A DNA stretch of 64,000 bases from a virus, in IMG/VR virus record IMGVR_UViG_3300032092_000005, positions 62,001-126,000 of that record; one strand, given 5' to 3'. Position numbers and translations under genes: made by a program. Within the stretch, counting starts at the first letter, position 1. Every line of letters starts with the position of its first letter. The notes beneath the pieces were generated by a model. It did no database searches, had not been told where the DNA came from, and saw nothing but the letters and a program-made list of their open reading frames with translations. Positions 21,673 to 31,881 of the stretch are shown here, one piece after another.

Positions 21673-24176
21673 TGTCAACATACGACACGCTATTTAAGCC
21701 ATCATTATCAATACAGAATCAAATTCCAAAGCTAGATGATACTAGCTTTCAGACTTTGCTGGCTGGTTATTATGAATGGCTGCAAACTTCTAAATTAGAA
21801 TTTTACGATTCTGTTGGAACTTTTAAAAATGGCGAATTCATAATTGGAACAACAACAAAGGCTAGAGCATTAATTAAAGTTGTTGGAAGCAATTATGTTG
21901 TCATAAAAATGATAACAGAAACTCCTTTCAATTTGCGTGAGCAAATTACGGGTGAAACTTCTGGCGCTACTGCATATGTATTTTCGATTAAAGATAACGT
22001 AGTTCGTGCTACAGGCCAATATCTCAACAACAAAAATCCAGAAAAAGCTTCTGGTATTTATTTTGATTATTTAAGAGATGAATTGAATAAAGGTATTCCT
22101 AGCATATCTGTGGCCGACAGAAGAGATATTGTTAATAAGTTTAAAGATTTTTATCACTCAAAGAGCAATGAAGAAGCTTATAAATTTATTTTTGCTGCAC
22201 TATATGATGACAAAGCAATTGAGCTTAGATATCCTGGAGCAGATGTGCTTAGAATATCTGATGGCAAATATGATAAACCAACTACACTTAGAGTAGTTAC
22301 TGTTAGCAATATTAATGAGACTTTATCAAATAAGACTATTGCTGGAGTTACTAGTGGCGCTCTTGCTTTAGTTACTGGTGTAGTATCAACAAACATATCG
22401 GACTTACCATATTCAGAATTAACTCTAAATTTAACTACTGGCACATTTATTGCTGACGAAAGTATTAAAATAGCAGGCACTAATACATCAATCACTACAG
22501 TCTATGGTGTAATTGCTGGAGTTAATATCAATGATGCTGGAAGTGGATACTCAGTTGGTGATGTTCTTCCAGTTGTCGGTGCAGGATATGATGGTAAAAT
22601 TACAGTGTCCGAAATTGGATCAGGACTTATCAATAAAGTAAAATTAAATTCTACTGGATATGGATACAGAGTCGGATCACAATCTATAATCGATAATTCA
22701 GGAACTGACGGTTCTGGACTTGTCGTAGCAGTTAAAGCTATAGCGAATTCATACATTCTCAATGGAAATACTGTAGGTGAAGTTACTGCAATTGAAATTT
22801 TAAATACAGGTTCTGAATATAGTGCTGTCCCGACAATCACACTAGAAGACACTACAATAAAATCTATCGGAGCATTATCCGAAAGATTGATCACACTTAA
22901 AGATAGAGGCTCAGATTATTCTGTAGGAAATACATTAATATTTACTGGCGGCTCTGGTGCAAATGCAGTGGGCATAATTGCTTCTATAGGAAACATTGAC
23001 AATATTGTCACTGAAATTGAAGACTACTTCACAACAGAAGATGGTTTCTACATTATAAATGAAAGAAACATAACGGACGATACGGATTATGGTTTTGATA
23101 ATATTCTTCTCGAAGGCAAAAGAGGCGCTGTCTATAATCTAATTCAAGAAGAAACTTTAAACGGTAAAGCTAGTGCAATCAAGCATGAAGATTGGTTAAA
23201 TATTGGACCAATTTCTAGAATTGAATTGACAAATTCTGGCGATGGATATACAGCAAATGCTTTACCTACAATAACAGCTAACTCGACAACAGGTTATAGC
23301 TCAGAGTTTGTATGTACAGGAATACAGGGCGCTGGCGCAACCGCAATTGTAGATTTTGCAAATAACGTTTCTGGTCTAGGATCAATTCGTGCAGTAGATA
23401 TTGTTCAAGGATTAAATTACAGTTCAAGTAATACTACAATTAATGCTACAGGATTTGGTGCAGGTAATGCTAATTTAACTCCTATAATTACTGGAACAAC
23501 AGTATCTAAAGGATTGTATCTAAACAACGATGGTAAGATTAACAATAAGATAATTCAAGACTCTTATTTCTATCAAGACTTCTCTTACGTTATTAAAAGT
23601 AGTAATAACTTTGGATCATATAGTAAATTAATTAAAGACATTCTTCATCCAGCTGGAATGGAATTCTTTGGTGAAATTGTTCTATTGAGCCTTATTGAAA
23701 ATGCTTTTAATGAAATACAGGTAAGTGCTGAGATTGTTAAACAAATTCCGTTGAATGCTGCGGTTCCAGAAGCCGCAGACTTCTATCAAGGAGAACTAAA
23801 TGGTCAATTTAAAGATTTAAAAATCTTCGACTTGTGGTATGTAGAGGTTCAAGCATATACTGGAGAAACGCTTTTAGACCAATGGCACACATGGGACGGT
23901 CCTCACGTTACTAAATTGATTAAATCTCCAGGAACAGTCACCATCACAACTGTTATGTCAGGAAATACTATTATAAGCTCTAGTGTTGTCGGCATAGGAA
24001 CAAATTTTACAAGTGATTATTTGGATGGAGAAGAGTTGATTGTTGGTGTTGAAAGTGCAGACGAAAGCGCAAACATATTGACCGTAGCAAATAGTACTTT
24101 TATGACATTAAATCTTGTTCGACCATTGTCAGGAACTTACTCAGGCGCAAACATATTTAAGCGCAGATTACAATAA
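21672..24176 (+). CDS. gp7: gp7-like baseplate wedge protein
   Basis: 834 residues (T4 gp7: 1032). The N-terminus (DTLFKPSLSIQNQIPKL, DDTSFQTLLAGYYEWLQTSK) and IYFDYLRDELNKGIPSI, DFYHSKSNEEAYKFIF are those of the wedge protein found between gp6 and gp8 in aquatic T4-like phages. The central half is made of Gly/Tyr repeats of the form GSGYSVGD or SGDGYTA at about 22540, 22650, 22900 and 23230, apparently beta hairpins. The C-terminal 80 residues carry the V-GTGT-F module also found in the sheath and the 2030-residue protein. The gp7 label rests on position and size, since sequence similarity to T4 gp7 is not evident by eye. Confidence 0.68.
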   Translation: MSTYDTLFKPSLSIQNQIPKLDDTSFQTLLAGYYEWLQTSKLEFYDSVGTFKNGEFIIGTTTKARALIKVVGSNYVVIKMITETPFNLREQITGETSGATAYVFSIKDNVVRATGQYLNNKNPEKASGIYFDYLRDELNKGIPSISVADRRDIVNKFKDFYHSKSNEEAYKFIFAALYDDKAIELRYPGADVLRISDGKYDKPTTLRVVTVSNINETLSNKTIAGVTSGALALVTGVVSTNISDLPYSELTLNLTTGTFIADESIKIAGTNTSITTVYGVIAGVNINDAGSGYSVGDVLPVVGAGYDGKITVSEIGSGLINKVKLNSTGYGYRVGSQSIIDNSGTDGSGLVVAVKAIANSYILNGNTVGEVTAIEILNTGSEYSAVPTITLEDTTIKSIGALSERLITLKDRGSDYSVGNTLIFTGGSGANAVGIIASIGNIDNIVTEIEDYFTTEDGFYIINERNITDDTDYGFDNILLEGKRGAVYNLIQEETLNGKASAIKHEDWLNIGPISRIELTNSGDGYTANALPTITANSTTGYSSEFVCTGIQGAGATAIVDFANNVSGLGSIRAVDIVQGLNYSSSNTTINATGFGAGNANLTPIITGTTVSKGLYLNNDGKINNKIIQDSYFYQDFSYVIKSSNNFGSYSKLIKDILHPAGMEFFGEIVLLSLIENAFNEIQVSAEIVKQIPLNAAVPEAADFYQGELNGQFKDLKIFDLWYVEVQAYTGETLLDQWHTWDGPHVTKLIKSPGTVTITTVMSGNTIISSSVVGIGTNFTSDYLDGEELIVGVESADESANILTVANSTFMTLNLVRPLSGTYSGANIFKRRLQ

Positions 24177-24183
24177 TATATTG

Positions 24184-24191
24184 TATAAATA
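24184..24191 (+). promoter_or_regulatory. T4-type late promoter upstream of gp8
   Basis: A perfect TATAAATA 26 bases before the gp8 ATG, in the gap after the gp7-like gene, with AAAGGA in the predicted leader. Confidence 0.82.
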
Positions 24192-24217
24192 GAATATAGA
24201 AATAAAGGAACATAATC

Positions 24218-25513
24218 ATGCCAGGATTAGCAACTAGTAATTTTAGACTTCACAATTCAGAGCAATTTGTTGAAGCATTCTCAGAAGCAGCAAATACTTC
24301 AATGTATCTGTTTATTGGCGGCACTTCACCGTATCCAGCTGGCGCCGATGATACGGGAAATTATCCGACTCCTATTAATGATACTGCTAATATCGAGTAT
24401 ATACCATGGCGTGATGCTATCGCAGCTAAAAGAATTCAAGCTTCAGATATTACAAACGGCATAAGACGATTGGACTGGGCGACAGGAACTGTTTATGATA
24501 TATATGACCACACTGACGCGACACTATCAGACCAAGACTTTTATGTTATCACTGAAGAGTATAACGTATATAAATGCCTTTCGAATAATTATGGCGCAGC
24601 TTCTACATCAAAACCTACTGGCACAGGAAGTTCTGAAATTACACTTGCAGATAACTATATCTGGAAATACATGTATACAGTTTCTACATCCGATGCGTTG
24701 AAGTTCGTAACACGCGATTATATTCCAGTTAAAACAGACGATACAATATCGGCAGCAGCAATAGATGGGGCAATTCATTTTATCAAAAAAACTTCAGGCG
24801 GTAGCGGATACTTTCAAGGTAACACTACAGTCACTATAGTTGGAGATGGAACTGGTGCTACAGCTAGTCCTGTTATTTCAGGCGGCGCCCTTACTCAAGT
24901 TACAATTTCAAATAAAGGCACTGGTTATACATATGCAGAAGCAGTGATTACTGGTGTAGGTACAGGTGCAGTAGCGATTCCTATTATTAGTCCAAAGAAT
25001 GGTCATGGTGACGATGCAGTTAAAGAATTATATGGCACATATGTCCTGCTTAATGCTAGATTAGCAGGTTCAGAATCTAGTACAATTCCAACATCAAACG
25101 ATTATAGAAAGCTGGGACTCATACGCGATCCATTTTTATATGGAACATCTTCAATTGCATATGGCTCTAATTACAGAGCAACATATAGATATACATTTCC
25201 TACAGCTCCAACTGCAAACTATTTAGCCGATGAACTAGTCACTGCAACAGTCGATGGAGTAACAACAACAGCAACTGTTATTGAATGGGACTCGGCTAGT
25301 AAATATCTATATACTACAAAGCCTATTCCAAAAGATATAACAACATCTTCTGCAATTGTAGGAGCAAACTCTACTGCGAGTGGCACAGCTAATAGTATTA
25401 ACACTCCAGGACTTCAGCCATATACGGGCGATATTTTGTATATTGAAAATCGCGGTAAGATTACTAGAACTGCCGATCAGATTGAAGATATTAAGCTAAT
25501 CATCGAATTTTAA
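24218..25513 (+). CDS. gp8: Baseplate wedge protein gp8 with inserted Gly/Tyr repeats
   Basis: 431 residues (T4: 334). gp8 dimers bind gp7 and gp10 in the outer wedge. Diagnostic blocks: YNVYKCLSNNYGAASTSKPT, DNYIWKYMYTVSTSDALKF, DYIPVK, and ELYGTYVLLNARLAG. Between DYIPVK and the last block there is an extra segment (about 24777-25010) with GGSGYFQGN and NKGTGYTYAEAVITGVGTGA, the same kind of Gly/Tyr repeat as in the gp7-like protein. This accounts for most of the extra length. Own late promoter and ribosome site. Confidence 0.9.
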   Translation: MPGLATSNFRLHNSEQFVEAFSEAANTSMYLFIGGTSPYPAGADDTGNYPTPINDTANIEYIPWRDAIAAKRIQASDITNGIRRLDWATGTVYDIYDHTDATLSDQDFYVITEEYNVYKCLSNNYGAASTSKPTGTGSSEITLADNYIWKYMYTVSTSDALKFVTRDYIPVKTDDTISAAAIDGAIHFIKKTSGGSGYFQGNTTVTIVGDGTGATASPVISGGALTQVTISNKGTGYTYAEAVITGVGTGAVAIPIISPKNGHGDDAVKELYGTYVLLNARLAGSESSTIPTSNDYRKLGLIRDPFLYGTSSIAYGSNYRATYRYTFPTAPTANYLADELVTATVDGVTTTATVIEWDSASKYLYTTKPIPKDITTSSAIVGANSTASGTANSINTPGLQPYTGDILYIENRGKITRTADQIEDIKLIIEF

Positions 25514-25530
25514 TAAGGTCATAGAACAAT

Positions 25531-28500
25531 ATGTCTACTCCAGGTAATATCAATTTAAACGTAAGTCCGTACTATGACGATTATAATGAGGATTCAGATT
25601 TCGTAAGAGTTCTATATCGTCCAGGGCGCGCAATTCAAGCAAGAGAATTGACACAAGCCCAAACATATCAACAGAAGCAATTTGAAAGATTTGCAAATTT
25701 TATTTTTGATGAAGGTGCTATTGTTGATGGATGTGAAATTTCTCCAAATTTAAAACTAGATTATGTTAAGCTTCAGTCAACATATTCTGGCAACACAGTA
25801 GTAGTAAACAATTTTGTTGGTCAACAAATTATTGGTGCTAATACTGGTGTTATTGCGCGAGTTAATTTAGCTACTGATCTTGAGGGCGATGATCCTAAGA
25901 CGCTATTCATATCTTACACTAGCGGTGGTGGTGCATTATTATCGTGCAACACTAACGACCAAATGGTTGTTGGTAATGAAATTAAATTTTCATTTCCTAT
26001 AGACACTACAAACACAGCCACAATTACTTCAGTATGGGACGATCCATACACAGGACAACCTTATTTTGTAATTACTGGCTCTGGAGATTTTCCAACTACA
26101 GTTCCAAATACAATAACAGGAACAAGCACCGACGTAAACGGAAGTCCATTTACTGTTTTATTGAATACTGGATTTGATAAGAGAACGTCTTCAAAATTTG
26201 AAGATTCTGAAATATTAATTTGCACTACCACTACTGGCACATTCTACGCAAATACTGCAACTTTAGATGCGACACAACATGTTGTTGATCCAGATAGTGA
26301 AACCGAAGTTACTTTTACAAAAGGTTCTGCATTAACTATTGGTGCAGGAATTGTTTATATTGCAGGTCATTTTGTAAATCGTGATTCGCAAACAATCGTA
26401 TTAGACAAATACACTAATACACCATCTTACAAAGTTGGATTAGTTCCTAATGTCGAATTTGTAGATTCGATTGATGATTTTTCATTAGTCGATAATGCGC
26501 AAGGAAGTCCTAACTTTCAAGCACCGGGCGCAGATAGACTTAAAATTACAACAACACTCAAAAAGTATGATTTGAATGATGATGTAGTTTTGGATAGTTT
26601 TGTGTCTTATGTTGAAATTGACGAGGGCACAATAAGAAAGCGTAAAACTATTGAAATTGGTGGTCAAATTGAAGATGCTATTGCACAGCGTACATATGAA
26701 GAATCTGGTGACTACACATTAAACGATCCAATTATTGCTGCGCGTGAGCATTTAATTAATGGTGATAATCGTGGACGATATACTCTAGGACAAGGAGGCG
26801 ATAATGAACTTCTAATTATTAACGTTGATCCAATAACAGCATATGTTTCGGGATATAGATATGAAACTGTTGGTAAAGCGGAAGTTAATATTCGCAAAGG
26901 AACAGATACTCAATATAATGAACAAGTAAAAACACAATTAGCTTTTGGCGGTGGCATAAATGTTAAAGAAGTTGTCGGCGCCTGGGATATCAATCAAGGC
27001 ACTAAAGTAGATATATACAACACTTTTCAGACTGCAATTTCAAATACAACCTTTGCTTCTACTACAGTAGCTGGTACTAAAATTGGTACTGCTAGAATTA
27101 AGTCTTTAGAATTCGTAAGTGGTACTCCAGGAATATCTACTGCTGTATATAATTTCTATCTATATGATATAGCTATGTTAGCTTCAGCCGATTTTTCTAC
27201 TGCGCGTTCATTTTATCTTCCTGGCTCTCCAGCAAAATTTGCAGACATTGTTCTGGACGATTTAGGGCGAGCGGTACTGTCGGACGCAACATTTGATAAA
27301 CTGATTTTTAAATTGCCATACAGCGCAACAAAAACTCTACGTGATACTAACAACAACATTGAATCTGGATTTTATTTTAAATCTGAAAAATCATTTACTT
27401 TTACTTCTGGTAGTGCTACCTTAAATTCTACGGATGCTAGTGAAACTTTTGAGGGTACTGGTGCATTGACTGTCTCACAGAAAAATAATAATTACTATCT
27501 TGTGCCAACAACTACATCAAACACTGCTGCTTTGACTGGTACTGTAGCAATTGCTGCAAGTAGTAATGTAGTAGTAGGTACAGGAACAACATTCTCATCG
27601 CAGTTTAATGTTGGAGATGTTATTCGTGTAAATAGTCTAGATAGAATTGTGGGTGCTATTAGTAATGCGACACACATGACGTTGACTACAACTCATACTG
27701 GTGCGACTGCAAATACATATTCTAAATCTTTTCCTGCGGGCAAACCAATTAGTTTATCTGGATTTGGAACATACGGTTCAGGAGTAAGAAGCGCGACAGT
27801 CGGCACAGGAGGTGCATCCATTACGATTGATATTGCAGAGAATATTGCACCTGATGCTAAACTAATTGCTTCAATGGCTAGAAGTAATGCTAGAGAAAAG
27901 TCTAAGCTATTAAGCTACGGTAATGAAGTTTATATTCAAGCGAACACTCATCCTATCGGAATAACTGGACCATGGAGTTTAGGAAAAGGTGACGTAATTA
28001 CAGTACGTGCAATTTATCAGGCAAATAATTTTGCTTCTGTTCCTACGACAGCAAACACTAACGTAACTGCATATTATACTCTTAACAATGGTCAGACTGA
28101 TAATACATACGAACATGCAACACTCTCACCAATTAATGGAACTATTCCTACTGGTAGATTGCTAGTAGTATTTGATTCATATAATCATAACACTACTCAA
28201 GGTACTGGATACTTCTCAATCGATTCATATCCAATTAATGACTCGATAGATTCAAATACTACGATTACGACTTCAGAAGTTCCTGTATACATTAGTAAAA
28301 AAACTGGAGATACATATAATCTACGCGACTGTTTAGATTTTAGACCAATTAAGACTGCAAACACTACTGCAATAAATCCTATTGATCCAGAAACGTATCA
28401 AATACCTACAACTGGTTCTGTCGGTCTTCACATTCCTACACCAGATTCTGATTTTGATGCAGACTTGATTTATTATAAGGGTAGAAAATCTAGATTATAT

Positions 28501-31500
28501 CTAGATCAAGATGGAGAATTCAAAATCAACGATGGTCCTGCTTTAGATCAAGATTCTACATCACCAGCAGCTATTCCAGGTACACTACAGTTAGCAGAAT
28601 TGACTATTCCTCCATACCCATCTTTAATATCTGGAGTCGGCATAACTCCATTTAAAAATAGAAGATATACTATGCGGGACGTTGGCTCTATTGAACAAAG
28701 AGTATTCGATTTAGAAGCTTATAATTTAATGAATTCTGCTGAAAAGCAAGTTGTAAATACTGTCATTGTCGATTCTGTTACTGGTGTAGACAAATTAAAA
28801 AATGGACTTTTAGTAGACGTATTTACTGGACACAATACTGCTGACGTAAACTCTCCATTATACAAAGCGTCAATTGATAGACATAATAATTGTGTGACAG
28901 CATATTCAAATAATGAAATGCAGATCGCATTAGCATATAATACGGCTGGTTCTTCTGGTGTAACTAAAACATCTGGTAAGAAATTGATGTTAGCGTACAC
29001 TCAGATTGTGTCTACAGCAAATCAGTATTTTGTTACATCAAATACTATAATATCTGATATTCCAAGTAATTTTGTTGGAGATTTATCTCTATTTCCATCT
29101 ACAGATAACTGGCTCAATACTACAAGAGTTCCTGGAAAAGATTTAGCAAATGATCCTACAGGACAATTAGATAACTGGAAAATTAGAGCAGATGCATGGA
29201 ACACAGAAATTAATCCAGCAGTAAGATATTTTATCGGTGATAATCCTACAGTTCGTAGTTTAGAATCTACAGGAGTAGTTTCTTCAAGCGTTTCTTCTTC
29301 TACTGTAAGCGCATTGAATAGTGCTATTCTTACACAACAACAAACTAACCCTGCTACAGGCAGAGTTTTAGATACTTCTGTTCAACACACTATGCGTAGC
29401 CGTGATATTATTGTATCTGCAAATGGATTAAAAAATTCTACTAGACTGTACTTCTATTTTGATGGTATGGATGTTACTGCTAATACTACTCCGATATCAA
29501 TAAGTGGAACAATTTCTGACATTTATGAAACATTTGATGCTAATGGATTTCTTCCACAAACATCTGCATTATTCACTAGACAAATTGCAGGAGAAACTGG
29601 AATTACTTCAGCTAATGGTAAATTTACTGGCATTTTTAGAGTTCCGGCAGATAAATTTAATGTTGGTGCAAGAGAATTTAAAATTTCAGATAAATCTACT
29701 TACGGCGACACTTCAGAATCTTCTTATGCTAGATGTGTATTCTATGCACAAGGATCGTCTATAACAAGTACTAGCAGCATTTTAGACACAAGACCTACTA
29801 ATAGATTATCAAATAAATCTTTAGTTTCTTCGTTAGAAAAAGACGTTGAAAGTGGCACAGCTACAAGAATTATTGATCCTCTGATTCAAACATTCACTGT
29901 AGACCCAAGCACATACACTAAAGGTATGATGGTAACTTCAGTTGATTTATTTTTTGCAGCAAAACCAACTACATCCTCTACTGATGGCGTGACTTTAGAT
30001 ATTAGAGAATATGATTACGTTAGCAAAGCACCATCTCGAAATATTATTGGAAATCAAATTGCTAGATTAGAGAATAGTTCAATTAATGTTAATACGAATC
30101 CTACGTCAAGCACTCCTAGTACGTTTACATTCTCTAATCCTATATATTTACAACCTGGTAAAACATATTGCATTGCTATTAAGCCTGATGGCAATAATCC
30201 TGCATATAAATTGTGGATTGCAGAAGCTAATCAAAGAGACTTATCATCTTCGACAATTACGAATAGATATGTTACATTAACTTCACAGACTGAATTGTGG
30301 ACACCATCGTCAGGTGGAAAATGGACAAAATCAACTACTAAAGACTTAAAGTTTGCAGTAAAAATTGCTCGATTCTTTGATCCTAAATTAGTAACATCTA
30401 AAAGAGGTGTTGCAGTATTAAACAATATGCCAATTTCTAATACAATTAGTGGCATTACTTATACTGGAATATATCCAAATGTTGAAGATTTATCTTTGTC
30501 TGCTACTGAAATTGCATATGAAATAGCACAAGCTAATGCTTCATCTTCATCTGTTTCTACTTTCACTCAGATTAAAAATTTAGAACTTATTAAAAATAGC
30601 GTCCTATATCAGATATCTAACACTGCAACAGAATTTACTGGTGGATTTAAATCATTAAAAATTCGCGCATCACTTAGAACCGATGATGCATATGTTTCTC
30701 CATATATTGATTTGCAAAGAATTAATTGTGCGTTGACTAAAAATGAAATTAATGATTCACTATATGCTACTGTAACAGGTACTGCTGAATTGAGTTCATC
30801 TAGTAATGTTGTTATTGGATATGGAACAACATTTAGCACAGAGCTTGCTGGTGTGAAATATATTAAAACATCGACAAATGAATACCGTCAAATTATCAGT
30901 ATCAGTAACAATTCATACTTAACTGTTGCAAACAATTTTAATACGACTTCTAATGGAGTATCAATATATTACAATACTGAAGATAATCCAGTAGGACCAC
31001 ACACAGCATTAAGTAGATATATCACAAGAGTTGTTACATTGAATGATGGATTTGATTCTTCAGACTTAATTGTGTACTTAGACGTTAATCGCCAGAAGAC
31101 TACTGATATTAAGGTATACTATAAGATATTGAATAGCGCAGATCAGGATGCGTTTAATGATAAATTCTGGACAGAAATGAGTTTAGAAGGTCTTAAAACA
31201 TTTGCAACATCTCCTAATGACTACTCGCTGCAAAAATATGTAGTACCACAGTTTGGTAAAAAGATAGTACTATTAACTGGAACTGCAAATACTAATACTA
31301 CTACTGCTGCAATAGTTGGAACAGGCACATTGTTCACTGAGCAACTGAAAGCTAATGACACTATTGCACTTGGATTAAGTAAGACTCAAGGTATTGTTTC
31401 AAGTATTTCAAATAATACCTATATGACATTGCAATCTGTTCCTGCTGCTAACACTACAGGACAAGACATATATAGATCAATGGAAAATACTATTACATAT

Positions 31501-31623
31501 ACTACACCTAATGGTATAACATACAGTGGATTTAAATCTTTTGCAGTAAAAATAGTATTTTTGTCTAGCAATATTTGCAATATTCCTAAAGTTAAAACTG
31601 TTAGGGCAGTCGCTTTAGTATAA
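25531..31623 (+). CDS. Very large baseplate/fibre-anchoring structural protein (DUF4815-like N-terminus)
   Basis: 2030 residues. The first 70 residues (SPYYDDYNEDSDFVRVLYRP, GRAIQARELTQAQTYQQKQF, FIFDEGAIVDG) are a phage DUF4815-type start, found in large virion proteins that sit at the baseplate edge. The body is beta-rich and Thr/Ser/Asn-rich. Three copies of a V-GTGT-F...MTL module occur near 27530-27735, 30766-30975 and 31273-31480. Positioned directly after gp8, where T4 has gp9-gp10-gp11, it probably replaces these and attaches the fibres encoded next. AAGGT precedes the ATG. Function is inferred from context; no enzymatic motif is visible. Confidence 0.72.
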   Translation: MSTPGNINLNVSPYYDDYNEDSDFVRVLYRPGRAIQARELTQAQTYQQKQFERFANFIFDEGAIVDGCEISPNLKLDYVKLQSTYSGNTVVVNNFVGQQIIGANTGVIARVNLATDLEGDDPKTLFISYTSGGGALLSCNTNDQMVVGNEIKFSFPIDTTNTATITSVWDDPYTGQPYFVITGSGDFPTTVPNTITGTSTDVNGSPFTVLLNTGFDKRTSSKFEDSEILICTTTTGTFYANTATLDATQHVVDPDSETEVTFTKGSALTIGAGIVYIAGHFVNRDSQTIVLDKYTNTPSYKVGLVPNVEFVDSIDDFSLVDNAQGSPNFQAPGADRLKITTTLKKYDLNDDVVLDSFVSYVEIDEGTIRKRKTIEIGGQIEDAIAQRTYEESGDYTLNDPIIAAREHLINGDNRGRYTLGQGGDNELLIINVDPITAYVSGYRYETVGKAEVNIRKGTDTQYNEQVKTQLAFGGGINVKEVVGAWDINQGTKVDIYNTFQTAISNTTFASTTVAGTKIGTARIKSLEFVSGTPGISTAVYNFYLYDIAMLASADFSTARSFYLPGSPAKFADIVLDDLGRAVLSDATFDKLIFKLPYSATKTLRDTNNNIESGFYFKSEKSFTFTSGSATLNSTDASETFEGTGALTVSQKNNNYYLVPTTTSNTAALTGTVAIAASSNVVVGTGTTFSSQFNVGDVIRVNSLDRIVGAISNATHMTLTTTHTGATANTYSKSFPAGKPISLSGFGTYGSGVRSATVGTGGASITIDIAENIAPDAKLIASMARSNAREKSKLLSYGNEVYIQANTHPIGITGPWSLGKGDVITVRAIYQANNFASVPTTANTNVTAYYTLNNGQTDNTYEHATLSPINGTIPTGRLLVVFDSYNHNTTQGTGYFSIDSYPINDSIDSNTTITTSEVPVYISKKTGDTYNLRDCLDFRPIKTANTTAINPIDPETYQIPTTGSVGLHIPTPDSDFDADLIYYKGRKSRLYLDQDGEFKINDGPALDQDSTSPAAIPGTLQLAELTIPPYPSLISGVGITPFKNRRYTMRDVGSIEQRVFDLEAYNLMNSAEKQVVNTVIVDSVTGVDKLKNGLLVDVFTGHNTADVNSPLYKASIDRHNNCVTAYSNNEMQIALAYNTAGSSGVTKTSGKKLMLAYTQIVSTANQYFVTSNTIISDIPSNFVGDLSLFPSTDNWLNTTRVPGKDLANDPTGQLDNWKIRADAWNTEINPAVRYFIGDNPTVRSLESTGVVSSSVSSSTVSALNSAILTQQQTNPATGRVLDTSVQHTMRSRDIIVSANGLKNSTRLYFYFDGMDVTANTTPISISGTISDIYETFDANGFLPQTSALFTRQIAGETGITSANGKFTGIFRVPADKFNVGAREFKISDKSTYGDTSESSYARCVFYAQGSSITSTSSILDTRPTNRLSNKSLVSSLEKDVESGTATRIIDPLIQTFTVDPSTYTKGMMVTSVDLFFAAKPTTSSTDGVTLDIREYDYVSKAPSRNIIGNQIARLENSSINVNTNPTSSTPSTFTFSNPIYLQPGKTYCIAIKPDGNNPAYKLWIAEANQRDLSSSTITNRYVTLTSQTELWTPSSGGKWTKSTTKDLKFAVKIARFFDPKLVTSKRGVAVLNNMPISNTISGITYTGIYPNVEDLSLSATEIAYEIAQANASSSSVSTFTQIKNLELIKNSVLYQISNTATEFTGGFKSLKIRASLRTDDAYVSPYIDLQRINCALTKNEINDSLYATVTGTAELSSSSNVVIGYGTTFSTELAGVKYIKTSTNEYRQIISISNNSYLTVANNFNTTSNGVSIYYNTEDNPVGPHTALSRYITRVVTLNDGFDSSDLIVYLDVNRQKTTDIKVYYKILNSADQDAFNDKFWTEMSLEGLKTFATSPNDYSLQKYVVPQFGKKIVLLTGTANTNTTTAAIVGTGTLFTEQLKANDTIALGLSKTQGIVSSISNNTYMTLQSVPAANTTGQDIYRSMENTITYTTPNGITYSGFKSFAVKIVFLSSNICNIPKVKTVRAVALV

Positions 31624-31629
31624 AAGCAT

Positions 31630-31637
31630 CATAAATA
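31630..31637 (+). promoter_or_regulatory. Candidate late promoter before the fibre genes
   Basis: CATAAATA one base before the ATG at 31639. T4 geometry puts the start near 31643, inside the small gene, so this site would transcribe the giant fibre gene rather than the small one. Confidence 0.4.
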
Positions 31638-31638
31638 T

Positions 31639-31881
31639 ATGAACACAATTCAACTCACAGAAAAAGTAGCAGGCTTTAGTGAACGTGATTTACATTCTAA
31701 AGCACTACTAAATACTGATACAGATGCACTTATGAGATATAAGCTACAGAGACAAAGAGCACTTCGTGATACACAGAGTAGTGAGGACATAGTTTCTATG
31801 AAACAAGAACTATCGTGTCTAAAAAATGATTTAAATTGTATAAAAGAAATGCTTTTAAAAATAACAAAAGAAGGTAAGTAA
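31639..31881 (+). CDS. Small coiled-coil protein upstream of the giant fibre
   Basis: 80 residues. The N-terminal half is polar (LTEKVAGFSERDLHSKALLN); the second half (SSEDIVSMKQELSCLKNDLN followed by CIKEMLLKITKEGK) has a clear heptad pattern and is likely a coiled coil. It abuts the giant fibre gene with no gap. Such small proteins beside fibre genes may be fibre connectors or chaperones; this is inference. No known family recognised. Confidence 0.6.
   Translation: MNTIQLTEKVAGFSERDLHSKALLNTDTDALMRYKLQRQRALRDTQSSEDIVSMKQELSCLKNDLNCIKEMLLKITKEGK

Noticed and set aside
22175-22190. TATAAATT and other near-matches to the late promoter inside genes
   Set aside because: One mismatch in AT-rich coding DNA is expected by chance, and no gene start lies close downstream.
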